Numbered from the stretch's first letter, positions 36,338-45,489 are shown. The stretch is 64,000 nucleotides of DNA from Halomicrococcus gelatinilyticus (GCA_024227995.1 CP100465.1:434001-498000); one strand, 5' to 3'. Numbers and translations are program-made. Notes: generated by a model not told the origin, from the sequence alone.

Positions 36338-37747
36338 TCAGCGGCGTCGCGCCGCGACCCGCTCTTCTGCCGTCTCCTCGCTGACGACCTCGTAGAGCAG
36401 CGCGCGACCGCCGTCCGCCTTGGGTCGGAGGACGCGCCCGAGCCGCTGGGTGAACTCGCGCTCGCTCCCGCTCCCCGAGAGGAGGACGGCCACGTTCGCG
36501 TCCGGCACGTCCACGCCCTCGTCGAGGACGTTCGACGTGACGATGCGGGAGTACTCGCCGGTCCGGAATCGCTCCAGCAGTTCGCGACGCTCGGCGGTCG
36601 ACGTCTGGTGCGTTATCGCGGGGAGGAGGAACCGCTCGGAGAGGCGATAGACGAGGTCGTTGTGCGCCGTGAAGACGATGACGCGGTCGTCGCGGTGGCG
36701 GTCGAGGACGTCCGCCAGCGCCGTCACCTTCGCCTCGCAGTTCATCATGATGTCTCGGGCGCGCTGCTTGGCGAGCAGCGCCTCGCGCGCTTTTGGGTCG
36801 GACCCGGAGCGCTTGACGAGTTCCTGGTAGTCGCTGCCGCTGCGCATCTGGATGTTCGACCGCGCGAGGTAGTCGGTGAACACGGACTGTTCGGCCTCGT
36901 AGCGCCGCCGCTCCTCCTCGGTGAGTTCGACCGTGCGGCGCTTGACGTCGTAGGGCGCGAGGTGGTCGCCGGCGAGCTCGTCGGCGTCGACGCCGTACAC
37001 CTTCGGACCGACGAGGTCCGCGACGACCTCGTGGGCGCCGTCCGGGCGCTCGAAGGTCGCGGTGAGGCCCATCCGCGCCGGCGCAGCGAGCAGGCGCGCT
37101 ATCTCGCGGTAGCCCTCGCCGCCGAGGTGGTGGACCTCGTCGAAGACGACGAAGCCGAACCGGTCGCCGAGGTCGTCCGCCCGGAGGTACGCCGAGTCGT
37201 ACGTCGCCACCGTCAGGGGTTCCACGTACTGTTCGCCGCCGCCGAGCTGGCCGATGGGTCCGCCGAACTCCGTGCGAAGTTCGCGCCGCCACTGGTCGAG
37301 CAGGTCCAGCGTCGGGACGACGACCAGCGTCCCCGTCCCGAGGCGCTCGATGGCCTTCACGGCGACGACCGTCTTCCCGCTCCCGGTCGGGAGTTCGAGC
37401 ACGCCCCAGTGCGGCCTGCGGGCACTCGCGTCGGCGGTCGTGCCGTCCGCCGTCGCACCGTCCGTCGTCGGTTCCGTCTCGCCGCCGCCCGCCTCCCACG
37501 CCGCGAGCGCGTCGGCCTGGTACGCGCGGAGTTCGTACTCGGAAGCGAGGTCGGGGAGGTCGGGCGCGTCGAGGACGTCGTCGACGTACGGGACGCCCTC
37601 CGCGTCGAGGTGGTCGACGAGCGGCGCGTACCGGAACGCGGGAGCGCGGTGGGTCTTCGAGCGCGGGTCCGACTCGACGTACGGCAGGGACCGGTCGGTC
37701 CCGACCCGTAGCGTGCCGTTTTCGAAGTCGAGCGTGACGTCGGACAC
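36338..37747 (-). CDS. xpb: XPB/Rad25-like DNA helicase
   Basis: A 469-residue superfamily 2 helicase. Walker A is TGSGKT (121-126) and Walker B is DEVHH (203-207), with FTAHN, DEGVDVP and QRLGRVLRPK as later motifs. The damage-recognition-like N-terminal part is short. A 24-residue Thr/Asp/Ala-rich insert (about 87-110) precedes Walker A. XPB opens DNA in repair or transcription with Bax1 as partner. The GTG start at 37747 is chosen because it begins at the conserved DVTLDFENGTLRVG and no ATG is available. Confidence 0.93.
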   Translation of the reverse strand: MSDVTLDFENGTLRVGTDRSLPYVESDPRSKTHRAPAFRYAPLVDHLDAEGVPYVDDVLDAPDLPDLASEYELRAYQADALAAWEAGGGETEPTTDGATADGTTADASARRPHWGVLELPTGSGKTVVAVKAIERLGTGTLVVVPTLDLLDQWRRELRTEFGGPIGQLGGGEQYVEPLTVATYDSAYLRADDLGDRFGFVVFDEVHHLGGEGYREIARLLAAPARMGLTATFERPDGAHEVVADLVGPKVYGVDADELAGDHLAPYDVKRRTVELTEEERRRYEAEQSVFTDYLARSNIQMRSGSDYQELVKRSGSDPKAREALLAKQRARDIMMNCEAKVTALADVLDRHRDDRVIVFTAHNDLVYRLSERFLLPAITHQTSTAERRELLERFRTGEYSRIVTSNVLDEGVDVPDANVAVLLSGSGSEREFTQRLGRVLRPKADGGRALLYEVVSEETAEERVAARRR

Positions 37748-37770
37748 AGGTAGAATCGACGGCGCGCGGC

Positions 37771-38529
37771 CTAAAATGTGCCGAGGCTGGCCTGGAGGCT
37801 TCTGTCGGTCGTCCCCGCGTCGAGTTCGTGGCCCACCAGGTCGCGCATGTCGGTCGCGTAGGTCGTGCCGCCGCGTTCGAGGACGAGGACGCGGCCCCTC
37901 GTGCCGACGACGGTCCCGCTCGCCAGCGTCTCCGCGACCGGACGGGCGTCGAGGTCGAGGCCGTAGTCGAAGTCGAACGTGTCGAGTGGGTCGAACTCGG
38001 CGAGTGCGTCGGTCCACGCGTCGTCGTCGACGTCGCGGTTGAGGGTCGCGACCTTCTCCGGGACCCGGACCCGGTCGGGGAACCGCTCTGCCAGTTCGCT
38101 CTCTATCTCGCGGGCGACCCGGCCGTCGGCGACCGTCCGGAGGTGGGCGGCGCGGTCGGCCCCCTGCTCGCGCAGGCGCGTCGACAGCCGCCACTCGCGG
38201 GTGACGCCGACCTTGAACGTCGTCGGCGCGAACGCCGCGAGGTAGATGGCGTGCGCCTCGTGGCAGTCCATCTCGTCTTTGAGACACGTCCCGGTACAGC
38301 GCGCGCAGACCCAGGTGCTGGTGTGGGCGTCGCAGTAGGGCGCGTCCGGCCGCTGACATCCCACGTGGACGTCGCCGTCGAACGTCCCGGCGCAGTGGCG
38401 CTCGCCGAGCGTGTACGCCAGTTCGGTGCCGGGGTCGAGAGGTTCCCGCGTCACGTCGCCCCTCTCACTCAGCAGCAGGGCTGGCGACGAGTCGTCCGAC
38501 GCACCGGTGTCGTACCCGACGATTTGCAC
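37771..38529 (-). CDS. DUF2797 zinc-binding protein
   Basis: A 252-residue protein. Clustered cysteines (Cys in RHCAG, GCQRPDAPYCDAH, CARCTGTCLKDEMDC) make one or two zinc sites. A GIY-YIG-like segment follows (YLAAFAPTTFKVGVTREWRLSTRLREQGA). This matches DUF2797, of unknown reaction and possibly a nuclease-like fold. The start is GTG 38529. It lies 23 bases upstream of XPB on the same strand, so the two are probably cotranscribed. Confidence 0.85.
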   Translation of the reverse strand: MQIVGYDTGASDDSSPALLLSERGDVTREPLDPGTELAYTLGERHCAGTFDGDVHVGCQRPDAPYCDAHTSTWVCARCTGTCLKDEMDCHEAHAIYLAAFAPTTFKVGVTREWRLSTRLREQGADRAAHLRTVADGRVAREIESELAERFPDRVRVPEKVATLNRDVDDDAWTDALAEFDPLDTFDFDYGLDLDARPVAETLASGTVVGTRGRVLVLERGGTTYATDMRDLVGHELDAGTTDRSLQASLGTF

Positions 38530-38734
38530 GATGGCGGCTACGCACTCGCCGATAAAAAGCCGTCCGTTCGTGCCACTGACCGACCGTTCCCGACGGGTCG
38601 AACCGTCGACCGCGCCGACCCGATTCGGGAGGTACTCCTCCGCCCACGCCGGCTTCCCGGCGTTGGGGCGCGATCAGACGCTCTCCATCCGGAACCTGAC
38701 CGCGCAATGAACTTGATTTTATTATAAATACTAT

Positions 38735-38750
38735 AAGATAATTTTATCTT
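38735..38750. promoter_or_regulatory. TATA-overlapping palindrome upstream of the subtilase gene
   Basis: Two 7-bp arms (AAGATAA and TTATCTT) with a 2-nt spacer. The right arm contains a TTTTATC TATA-like box, about 30 nt upstream of ATG 38775. It lies within a 60-base AT-rich island (38705-38765) that stands out from the GC-rich surroundings. A repressor site on the promoter is a reasonable reading. Confidence 0.45.
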
Positions 38751-38774
38751 GTACCAAAATTCATACTCTACTGC

Positions 38775-39968
38775 ATGTCAGACGATAACAACCGTGTTTC
38801 GAGGCGGAACGTGCTCGAACTGACGGCGGGCTCGCTCGCAACCGCGGGTGCGACCGGCGTCGCGTCGGCCAAACCGGAGGAGAAGGTGGAGGTGAACGTC
38901 GGCTTCAAGAACGAGCGTGGCCTTGGAGCGGCGCGGCAGTCCGCGACCGACGTGGTCCGGGAGTTCGACTCCATCGACGCCATCACGGTCGAGCTTCCGA
39001 AGAAGGCGATTTCCGGACTCGAGCGGAACCCGAACGTCCGCTACGTCGAGGAGAACGGAACGATGGAGGCGCTCGGCGAGACCACCCCGTGGGGTATCGA
39101 CCGCGTCGACGCCGACGTGGTCCACGCGAACGGCGACACCGGCGACGGCGCCGACGTCGCCATCGTCGACACGGGCATCGACGACGACCATCCGGACCTG
39201 CAGGCGAACCTCGGCGCTGGCAAGGCGTTCGTCGAGTGCGGCTCCGGCGGCTGGACGGGCAACTGCACGTTCTACGGCAACGGCAACGACTGCAACGAGC
39301 CGTGGTCCGACGACAACGACCACGGGACGCACTGCGCCGGGTCGGCCGATGCCGCCGACAACCAGGAGGGCGTCGTCGGTGTCTCGACGGCGGCGACGCT
39401 CCACGCCGTCAAGGTGCTGGACTGCGCCGGCAGCGGCACCTTCTCCGACATCGCGGCCGGCGTCGAGTACGTCGCCAACCAGGGCTGGGACGTCGCCAGC
39501 CTGAGCCTCGGCGGCGACAGCGGCTCCCAGACGCTCCACGACGCCATCCAGTACGCCGACGACAACGGCGTGCTCGTCGTCGCCGCCGCCGGGAACGCCG
39601 GCCCCTGCACCGACTGCGTCAAGTACCCCGCGAAGTACCCCGAGTGCGTCGCCGTGAGCGCGACGACGTCGGACGACCAGCTCGCCGACTTCTCCAGCCA
39701 GGGGCCGGAGGTCGACATCGCAGCACCCGGCAAGAACGTCAACTCGACCGTCCCCGGCGGCTACACGGAGTTCTCCGGGACGTCGATGGCGTGTCCGCAC
39801 GTCGCGGGTGCGGCCGGCCTGCTGATGGCCGGCGGCGACAGCAACGACCAGGCGCGCGACCAGCTCGCGAGCACCGCAGAGAGCATCGGCCTCGCGGACA
39901 ACGAGTCCGGCAACGGGCTGCTCGACGCCGCGGCGGCGATGGGCTACGATTCGAGCGACGACACGTAG
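38775..39968 (+). CDS. Halolysin-like S8 serine protease (subtilase)
   Basis: A 397-residue exported protease. The Tat signal RRNVLELTAGS is followed by an I9 prodomain (about 36-100). The catalytic triad is Asp132 (IVDTGIDDDHPD), His183 (NDHGTHCAG) and Ser337 (SGTSMACPHV), with oxyanion Asn274 in AAGNAG. Several Cys (155, 164, 173, 187, 217, 278, 281, 291, 340) could form disulfides. It lacks the C-terminal extension of classical halolysins, ending soon after the catalytic domain. It probably degrades protein outside the cell. Confidence 0.95.
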   Translation: MSDDNNRVSRRNVLELTAGSLATAGATGVASAKPEEKVEVNVGFKNERGLGAARQSATDVVREFDSIDAITVELPKKAISGLERNPNVRYVEENGTMEALGETTPWGIDRVDADVVHANGDTGDGADVAIVDTGIDDDHPDLQANLGAGKAFVECGSGGWTGNCTFYGNGNDCNEPWSDDNDHGTHCAGSADAADNQEGVVGVSTAATLHAVKVLDCAGSGTFSDIAAGVEYVANQGWDVASLSLGGDSGSQTLHDAIQYADDNGVLVVAAAGNAGPCTDCVKYPAKYPECVAVSATTSDDQLADFSSQGPEVDIAAPGKNVNSTVPGGYTEFSGTSMACPHVAGAAGLLMAGGDSNDQARDQLASTAESIGLADNESGNGLLDAAAAMGYDSSDDT

Positions 39969-40058
39969 CTCCTCGCGGAGCGACGATTCCGACTGCGGTC
40001 GTCCGCATTTGCACCGTAGACGACACGCTTATCCGCCGGAACCGACGAACAAGGACCA

Positions 40059-41720
40059 ATGAGCACCGAGTCGCCGGACCCGACCGAGACGGAGGCGTTC
40101 GAGCAGGTCTGTGAGGAACTGGTCGAGCGCATCCTCGCGGGCGAACTGGAGCGCGACGAGGTCGAGAGCGCGAAGCTGGAGGCCTGTTCGGAGCACTCGG
40201 CGCCGAAGGTGCCCAAGAACTCCGAGATCCTCGACTACGCGCCGAACGAGCGCCGGGAGGAACTGGAGTCGGTGCTCCGGCGCAAGCCGGTCCGGACGGC
40301 CTCCGGCGTCTCGCCGGTCGCCATCATGACCAGCCCCCACCAGTGTCCGCACGGGAAGTGCCTCTACTGTCCGGGCGGACCGGGGTCGGAGTTCTCCTCC
40401 TCGCAGAGCTACACCGGCCACGAACCCGCCGCGGCGCGCGGCGAGCAGAACGACTACGACCCGTACGGCCAGGTCACCCTGCGGCTCGAACAGCTTCGCC
40501 AGATCGGCCACCCCGTGGACAAGGTCGAGCTCATCCTGATGGGCGGGACGATGACCGCGCGCAGCCACGACTACCAGGAGTGGTTCGTCAGGCGCGCGCT
40601 GGAGGCGATGAACGACTACGACGTCGACAAGGAGCCCGAACCGGCCGAGGGCGAGAGCTTCGCGCAGTCGCCCGACGAGTACGAGTTCCGCTACCTCGAG
40701 GACGTCGTCGCCGAGAACGAGACGGCGGACGTGCGCAACATCGGGACGACGTTCGAGACGAAGCCCGACTGGTGCGACCCCGAGCAGATCGACCGGATGC
40801 TCGACCTCGGCGGGACGAAGGTCGAGGTGGGCGTCCAGACCACCTACGAGCGCATCAACCGCGAGATGCACCGCGGTCACGGCGTGCAGGCGTCCATCGA
40901 CGCGAACCAGCGACTCCGCGACGCGGCGTTCAAGGTCGGCTTCCACATGATGCCCGGCCAGCCAGGCATGAGCAAGGAGATGTGCCTGGAGGACTTCCGC
41001 CAGCTGTTCGAGGACGAGCAGTGGCGGCCGGACTACCTGAAGATCTACCCGACGCTGGTCGTTCGCGGCACCGCGACCTACGACTGGTGGTACCAGGACG
41101 AGTACGAGCCGCTGCGCAACGAGGAGGCCGCCGAACTCGTCGCGGAGATCAAGTCGATGGTCCCGAAGTACACCCGGCTCCAGCGCGTCCAGCGCGACAT
41201 CCCCGCGGACTTCATCGACGCCGGCGTCTGGAAGTCGAACCTCCGCCAGCTCGCCCGCCAGAAGATGGACGAGCACGGCTGGGAGTGCGACTGCATCCGC
41301 TGTCGCGAGGCCGGGATGAACGACGAGGACCCCGAGGACGTCGAACTCGACGTCATGACCTACGAGGCCGCCGGCGGCACCGAGCACTTCATCTCCTTCG
41401 AGGACTTCGAGCGCGACCTCCTCGTCGGATTCTGTCGCCTGCGGTTCCCCGGCGACCCGGTGCGCCGCGAACTCGACGACGCCGCGCTCGTCCGCGAACT
41501 CCACGTCTACGGGAGCGAGGTGTCCGTCGGCGCCGACGGCGAGGCCGCCCAGCACCAGCACCGCGGGTACGGCCGCCGTCTCATGGAGACGGCGGAGGGG
41601 CTCGCCGCCGACGCCGGCTACGACAAGCTGAGCGTCATCTCCGGCATCGGCGCGCGCGAGTACTACCGCGAGAAGCTGGGCTACCACCAGGACGGCCCGT
41701 ACGTCAGCAAGCGACTCTGA
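40059..41720 (+). CDS. elp3: Elp3: tRNA U34 carboxymethylation radical SAM/acetyltransferase
   Basis: A 553-residue enzyme that installs the carboxymethyl group on wobble uridine of tRNA. The radical SAM cluster is C-x4-C-x2-C (Cys96, Cys101, Cys104 in CPHGKCLYC). The C-terminal lysine-acetyltransferase domain (about 400-553) ends with GYGRRLMETAEGLA and REYYREKLGY. CIRCRE contributes to the zinc site. It works as a single gene in archaea, with no Elp1 or Elp2. A TATA-like box (GCTTATCC) lies about 27 nt upstream. Confidence 0.97.
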   Translation: MSTESPDPTETEAFEQVCEELVERILAGELERDEVESAKLEACSEHSAPKVPKNSEILDYAPNERREELESVLRRKPVRTASGVSPVAIMTSPHQCPHGKCLYCPGGPGSEFSSSQSYTGHEPAAARGEQNDYDPYGQVTLRLEQLRQIGHPVDKVELILMGGTMTARSHDYQEWFVRRALEAMNDYDVDKEPEPAEGESFAQSPDEYEFRYLEDVVAENETADVRNIGTTFETKPDWCDPEQIDRMLDLGGTKVEVGVQTTYERINREMHRGHGVQASIDANQRLRDAAFKVGFHMMPGQPGMSKEMCLEDFRQLFEDEQWRPDYLKIYPTLVVRGTATYDWWYQDEYEPLRNEEAAELVAEIKSMVPKYTRLQRVQRDIPADFIDAGVWKSNLRQLARQKMDEHGWECDCIRCREAGMNDEDPEDVELDVMTYEAAGGTEHFISFEDFERDLLVGFCRLRFPGDPVRRELDDAALVRELHVYGSEVSVGADGEAAQHQHRGYGRRLMETAEGLAADAGYDKLSVISGIGAREYYREKLGYHQDGPYVSKRL

Positions 41721-41733
41721 AAACGGACCGTTC

Positions 41734-42365
41734 TCACGCGCCGACGCGGGAGAGCAGCCGTCGCGAGAGCAGCGACGACGAGAGCGACCCGCCGACGTAC
41801 CAGACGACCCAGACCTTCACCGGCCCGACGAGCGTTGCAGTGAGCGCCAGCTGTCCGATGCGGGCAGCGAGAGCGCGGCCGGGACGAAGGCGGCGGGCGA
41901 CGTCACCGCCCAGCGCAGCCAGAGGAACGTCGGCACCGTCAGGAGCATGCTCCAGACCATCGGCCGGAACTGGAGCTTCAGCATCGTCTTCCAGGCGTCC
42001 ACGAACTCGTGCTGCTCGTCGGCGAGGGCCGCCGCGTCCCCGCCCTGTGCGTCCTGCAACCGCTCCTGGAGCTCCTTCGTCCGCTCCTGGAGCCGTTCCA
42101 GTGCCTCGGCGTCACGTAGACGCACCTGGAGGACGGACGACACGATGCCAGTGGCACCGGAGAGTCCGAGCAGGAACACCGAGAACGGCACCAGCGTCGC
42201 GAGCGGGCCGAGCAGCACGTTCAGGACGGTCGCGACGGCGTACTGCACGGGAACCACGTAGTACCCCGTCGTGAGCAGCACCGCCAGCACGCCGGCCAGT
42301 TCGTCGAGCGTCGTCCAGCCGCCGGTTTCGATGACCATGACTCGTGCTTTCAGCCGGGCGTACAT
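41734..42365 (-). pseudogene. DUF106/EMC3-like membrane insertase homologue, frameshifted
   Basis: A membrane protein with the DUF106 layout: an N-terminal helix pair (VLAVLLTTGYYVVPVQYAVAT), a helix after VPFSVFLLGLSG, a long cytoplasmic coiled coil (RLRDAEALERLQERTKELQERL) and the conserved FRPMVWSMLLTVPTFLWLRWAV. Near 41858-41868 the frame breaks. One frame continues as an unconserved tail ending at 41817. A frame shifted by one base continues as the expected C-terminal helix (IGQLALTATLVGPVKVWVVW) and stops at 41734. A single missing base in CTGCCCGC would restore the whole protein. The start (ATG 42365 or 42338) is uncertain. Confidence 0.8.
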
Positions 42366-42483
42366 CAAGGAGACCCAACGGGAGGTCGAGGGCGTCGGAG
42401 GACACTTCGTGGACGCCTGCGCCCATCGCGGCCGCTGAAGGGACGCGTTACCGACGGCAGGAAGAGACGGCGCGGCGCGGCGT

Positions 42484-44631
42484 TCAGTGGTTCAGGTGCT
42501 CGCTGACGGACTCGACGACGGCGTCGAGCGCGGCGTCGCGTTCGCCGGCGAGGAAGTCGAACTTGCCGTCGCGGGTGCCGACGGCGGTGATGCCGGCTTC
42601 GGGCGCATACTCCTGGGCGTCGTCGACGACGTCGCGAACGTTGACCTCGCCGCCACTGCGGACGTGGATCTCGTCGGTGGCGATGCCGAGGGTGACGTTC
42701 GGACCGCCGGGGCGACCGGCCATCTCGCGGTGGTGGACGGCGTCGAGGAGCACCGACTCCGGCGGGAAGTCGAAGCGGTGCGTGTAGGCGTCCGTGTCGA
42801 GGATGGTGAACGTGACGCCGTTCGCGCCGCGGATGGTGAGGTTCGGCTCGACGGTGTCGAGTTCGTCCTCGAGCTTCGTGCGGAACTGCTCGCTGACGTG
42901 CTCGGCGAGGTCGCGCTTCTCGTGCTCGAAGAGGAGGTCGGTGATGAGTTCGCGCTTGTCCTCGTAGGACTGGTAGTAGGCCTCCAGCGCGACGGCCTCG
43001 CGGAGCGCGGTGACGTGGTCCTCGTCGTAGCCAGCCTCCTCCGCGAGGTCGACGTAGGTCTCGGGAGCGCCCCACCAGTAGGACACGGCGGGGAGGTGGG
43101 CGACGTCGTCGCGGACCTCGGGGTTGACGTGCGCGGCGACGTTTGCACCGAGGACGCCCGCGGTCACGTCGTCGCCCGCGCCGTCGACGTGGGGATTGAC
43201 GACGACGTCGGCCGTCTCGACGACGGCCTCGTCGGGGTAGTGCGTGTCGACGACGGCGTGCGGTGCGCCGTACACGTCGAGCAGGTCGAGTCCGTCGCTG
43301 GACTCGAGGGTGCTACCGGCGTCCACGAGCACGAAGAGGGGAAGCTTCTCGTCGTGGCGCTCGCGGTTGTCCAGCATCGTCGTCACGTCCTTCGTCGCGT
43401 CCTCCATGTCGTAGAAGCCGTCCTCGAGCGGACGCCGGTCGAAGTAGTGGTACTGGGCGTCGCTTCGGGCGTGCTCGTCGCGGACGAGCGGGAGGACGGA
43501 CCGTTCGAGGGCCGCGCCGGCGGCGTACCCCTCGGCGGTCGCGTTGTGACGGACGATGACGGGACGGGACTCCATGACCGCGCGGCGGATGACGCTCGCC
43601 GCCTCGCGAATCTCGGCCTCGATGGTCTCGACGGCCGGGTCGTCGCCGAACAGGTCGACGTCGGCCGGCTCGGCCTCGCTCGCCAGCGCCGCGTCGAGAC
43701 GGTCGCTGACCGTCGCCTCGTCCTCGCCGGTGAGGGCCTCGAGGTGTTCGGTCTCGACCTGGAGTTCGTTGTTGCGCAGTTCGACCTCGCCGTCGAGTCG
43801 GACCAGGTCGCCGGTGTCGACCTCGGGGTAGGCGCGGACGCCGGCTTCCTTGAACGCCGCACAGTCGACGACGGCCGTCTCGTCGCGCACCTCGAACACC
43901 GTCGGGCCCGCGGTCTGGCTCGCGCCGACGACCTCGCCCTCGATCCGGACGCGGTCACCCACGCGGTCCGAGAGCGAGTCGACGCTGACGCGTCCGGGGG
44001 TGTCCGATGCGGACTGCTCTTCGTCTTCCGTTACTGACTCCTCGTCTTCCGCGGCCGACTCCTCGTCTTCCGCGGCCGACTCCTCGTCGCCCTCGTCCGC
44101 ACCGGCCGACCCCTCGTCGGGCGTCGCTCCGGCGGCACCGGTCGACCCCGTCTCGTGGACGGTCGACCCGGAGCCGTCGGTCGTCGCGGTGTTCTCGGCG
44201 TCGTCGCCGTCGTCGTCGTCGTTTGATCGTCCGCCGGAGGACGACCCGTCGTCGTCCGGAACGTAGGTTCGCTGCCCGTCGTCGACGAGGTTGCCGCGGA
44301 ACTCGCGCTCGGACTGGCGGATGGACCAGCCGAGGTCGACGTTGCCGTTGTCGCGGACGCCGATGACTTCGACGAAGACCGTGTCGCCGGCGTCCCAGTC
44401 GAGGGAGTCGAGGCGGCGGTCGAGTTCGCTCTTGTGGAGGAGGCCCGTCACGTTGTCGCCGACGTCGATGAACACGCCGAACTCGGCGAACCCGTCGACG
44501 GTACCTCGATAGTACCGTCCGGGAGTCAACTCGTCCGGGCGATTACCTTCGAATTCGAAGAGGACGTCCTGCTCGTGGCTATCACATATCTGGCCGTCGG
44601 CAGACGCCCCGCAGATGACGCAGTTACCCAT
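42484..44631 (-). CDS. S1-OB-DHH protein with degraded phosphoesterase motifs (RecJ/Cdc45-like)
   Basis: A 715-residue protein. An N-terminal mini zinc site (Cys4, Cys7, Cys16) is followed by an S1 domain (38-107), a disordered Asp/Glu/Ser linker (125-212), an OB fold (218-300) and a DHH-family core. The DHH motifs are altered: RHNATAEG (361-368) replaces HHADGDG, DTHYP (462-466) replaces DHHHP, and the C-terminal GGGH is absent. Only Asp437 (VLVDAGS) is kept. A paralogue with intact motifs is at 55619-57529. It is probably a non-catalytic DNA-binding or replication partner, as Cdc45 is to RecJ. Confidence 0.85.
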   Translation of the reverse strand: MGNCVICGASADGQICDSHEQDVLFEFEGNRPDELTPGRYYRGTVDGFAEFGVFIDVGDNVTGLLHKSELDRRLDSLDWDAGDTVFVEVIGVRDNGNVDLGWSIRQSEREFRGNLVDDGQRTYVPDDDGSSSGGRSNDDDDGDDAENTATTDGSGSTVHETGSTGAAGATPDEGSAGADEGDEESAAEDEESAAEDEESVTEDEEQSASDTPGRVSVDSLSDRVGDRVRIEGEVVGASQTAGPTVFEVRDETAVVDCAAFKEAGVRAYPEVDTGDLVRLDGEVELRNNELQVETEHLEALTGEDEATVSDRLDAALASEAEPADVDLFGDDPAVETIEAEIREAASVIRRAVMESRPVIVRHNATAEGYAAGAALERSVLPLVRDEHARSDAQYHYFDRRPLEDGFYDMEDATKDVTTMLDNRERHDEKLPLFVLVDAGSTLESSDGLDLLDVYGAPHAVVDTHYPDEAVVETADVVVNPHVDGAGDDVTAGVLGANVAAHVNPEVRDDVAHLPAVSYWWGAPETYVDLAEEAGYDEDHVTALREAVALEAYYQSYEDKRELITDLLFEHEKRDLAEHVSEQFRTKLEDELDTVEPNLTIRGANGVTFTILDTDAYTHRFDFPPESVLLDAVHHREMAGRPGGPNVTLGIATDEIHVRSGGEVNVRDVVDDAQEYAPEAGITAVGTRDGKFDFLAGERDAALDAVVESVSEHLNH
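44036..44088. repeat. 21-bp tandem repeat, about 2.5 copies, in the linker of the DHH-like gene
   Basis: Units 44036-44056 and 44057-44077 are identical, followed by a partial copy. They encode seven-residue acidic repeats (SAAEDEE). It is an in-frame slippage product in a disordered linker. Confidence 0.85.
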
Positions 44632-44865
44632 TTATACAAGAGTCCAATAGGCCCGGCCTAAAACGGTTGTCGAAATCCCGACGCGGTCACCCCGAGCCTC
44701 CTCGACTCCGACGCGTGTGACCGTTGCGTGGGGACTCCAGTTATCGAGGAGTTCATGCCGTCAGGGGGCCAGACTTGCCATCCTCCGCTGACGGGCGGCC
44801 GTGTCGTCCGGGACGACCGGCCGGCCACTGGCGTCGCAGCGGAACGGACCCCCGCAGGTCCGCGG

Positions 44866-45033
44866 TCAGTAGTAGTAGAACGAGAACTCGTCGCCGCAGT
44901 GCGGACAGTTCACTTCGCCACCCTTCAATCGCGACTCGTCGAGGCCCGCGTCGGCGTCGCGACTCGGTGGAATCTCGACCGTTCCGCCTCGGCCGCAGTG
45001 GGGGCAGCCGACCGTCGGGGCTGCTTTCGACAT
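44866..45033 (-). CDS. Zinc-ribbon microprotein, 55 aa
   Basis: Two CPHC knuckles (CPHCGRGG near residue 10 and CPHCGDEF near 44) bracket an acidic linker. The protein ends FSFYYY. This is a single zinc ribbon, as in the many haloarchaeal zinc-finger microproteins, most of unknown function. ATG 45033 is preferred over one nine codons upstream because it starts just before the first knuckle. Confidence 0.8.
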   Translation of the reverse strand: MSKAAPTVGCPHCGRGGTVEIPPSRDADAGLDESRLKGGEVNCPHCGDEFSFYYY

Positions 45034-45127
45034 GCCCGTCACCGCGGCGGCAGAACGCATAGTTATACTCCGGCTAGCCGGTGGAGGTCGAAGGGCGGCA
45101 AGGGAGCGTTACCCGGTTAGCGCCCGT

Positions 45128-45388
45128 TTACGAGTGGTCCTCGTGCTGCTGGCCGAGCAGGAGTGCGGCGGCGTTGACGACGACCAGCAGGAGGAACGTC
45201 TGGCGCTGTCCGGGCTCTTCGAGGCCGGTTGCGAGCAGAGGGACGTACAGGAACGGGAGTGCGATAGCCGCCCAGAAGGCGACGAAGCGAACGGACGTTG
45301 ACACCGAATCCAGAGAGAGTCCGACGACGGGACTGGCGTCGTCGTCACCGTCTTCCTCCTCGTCCACCGTGTCGGTGATGGTCGACAT
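45128..45388 (-). CDS. Small two-helix membrane protein, 86 aa
   Basis: An acidic N-terminal tail (TVDEEEDGDDDAS) is followed by two hydrophobic helices (about 34-52 FVAFWAAIALPFLYVPLLA and 63-80 TFLLLVVVNAAALLLGQ) and a short charged end. A TTTATTATT-type TATA box lies about 30 nt upstream on the minus strand. Family unknown, but the layout is common in haloarchaea. Confidence 0.75.
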   Translation of the reverse strand: MSTITDTVDEEEDGDDDASPVVGLSLDSVSTSVRFVAFWAAIALPFLYVPLLATGLEEPGQRQTFLLLVVVNAAALLLGQQHEDHS

Positions 45389-45489
45389 ACGCGACGGACT
45401 AGTCGGCTTCCCGTTCCTTTATTATTGAGTACTTAACGAGAAGATTAAATCGGGCTGAACGATTGCCGGTCGCCTGGAATCGCGTCAGG

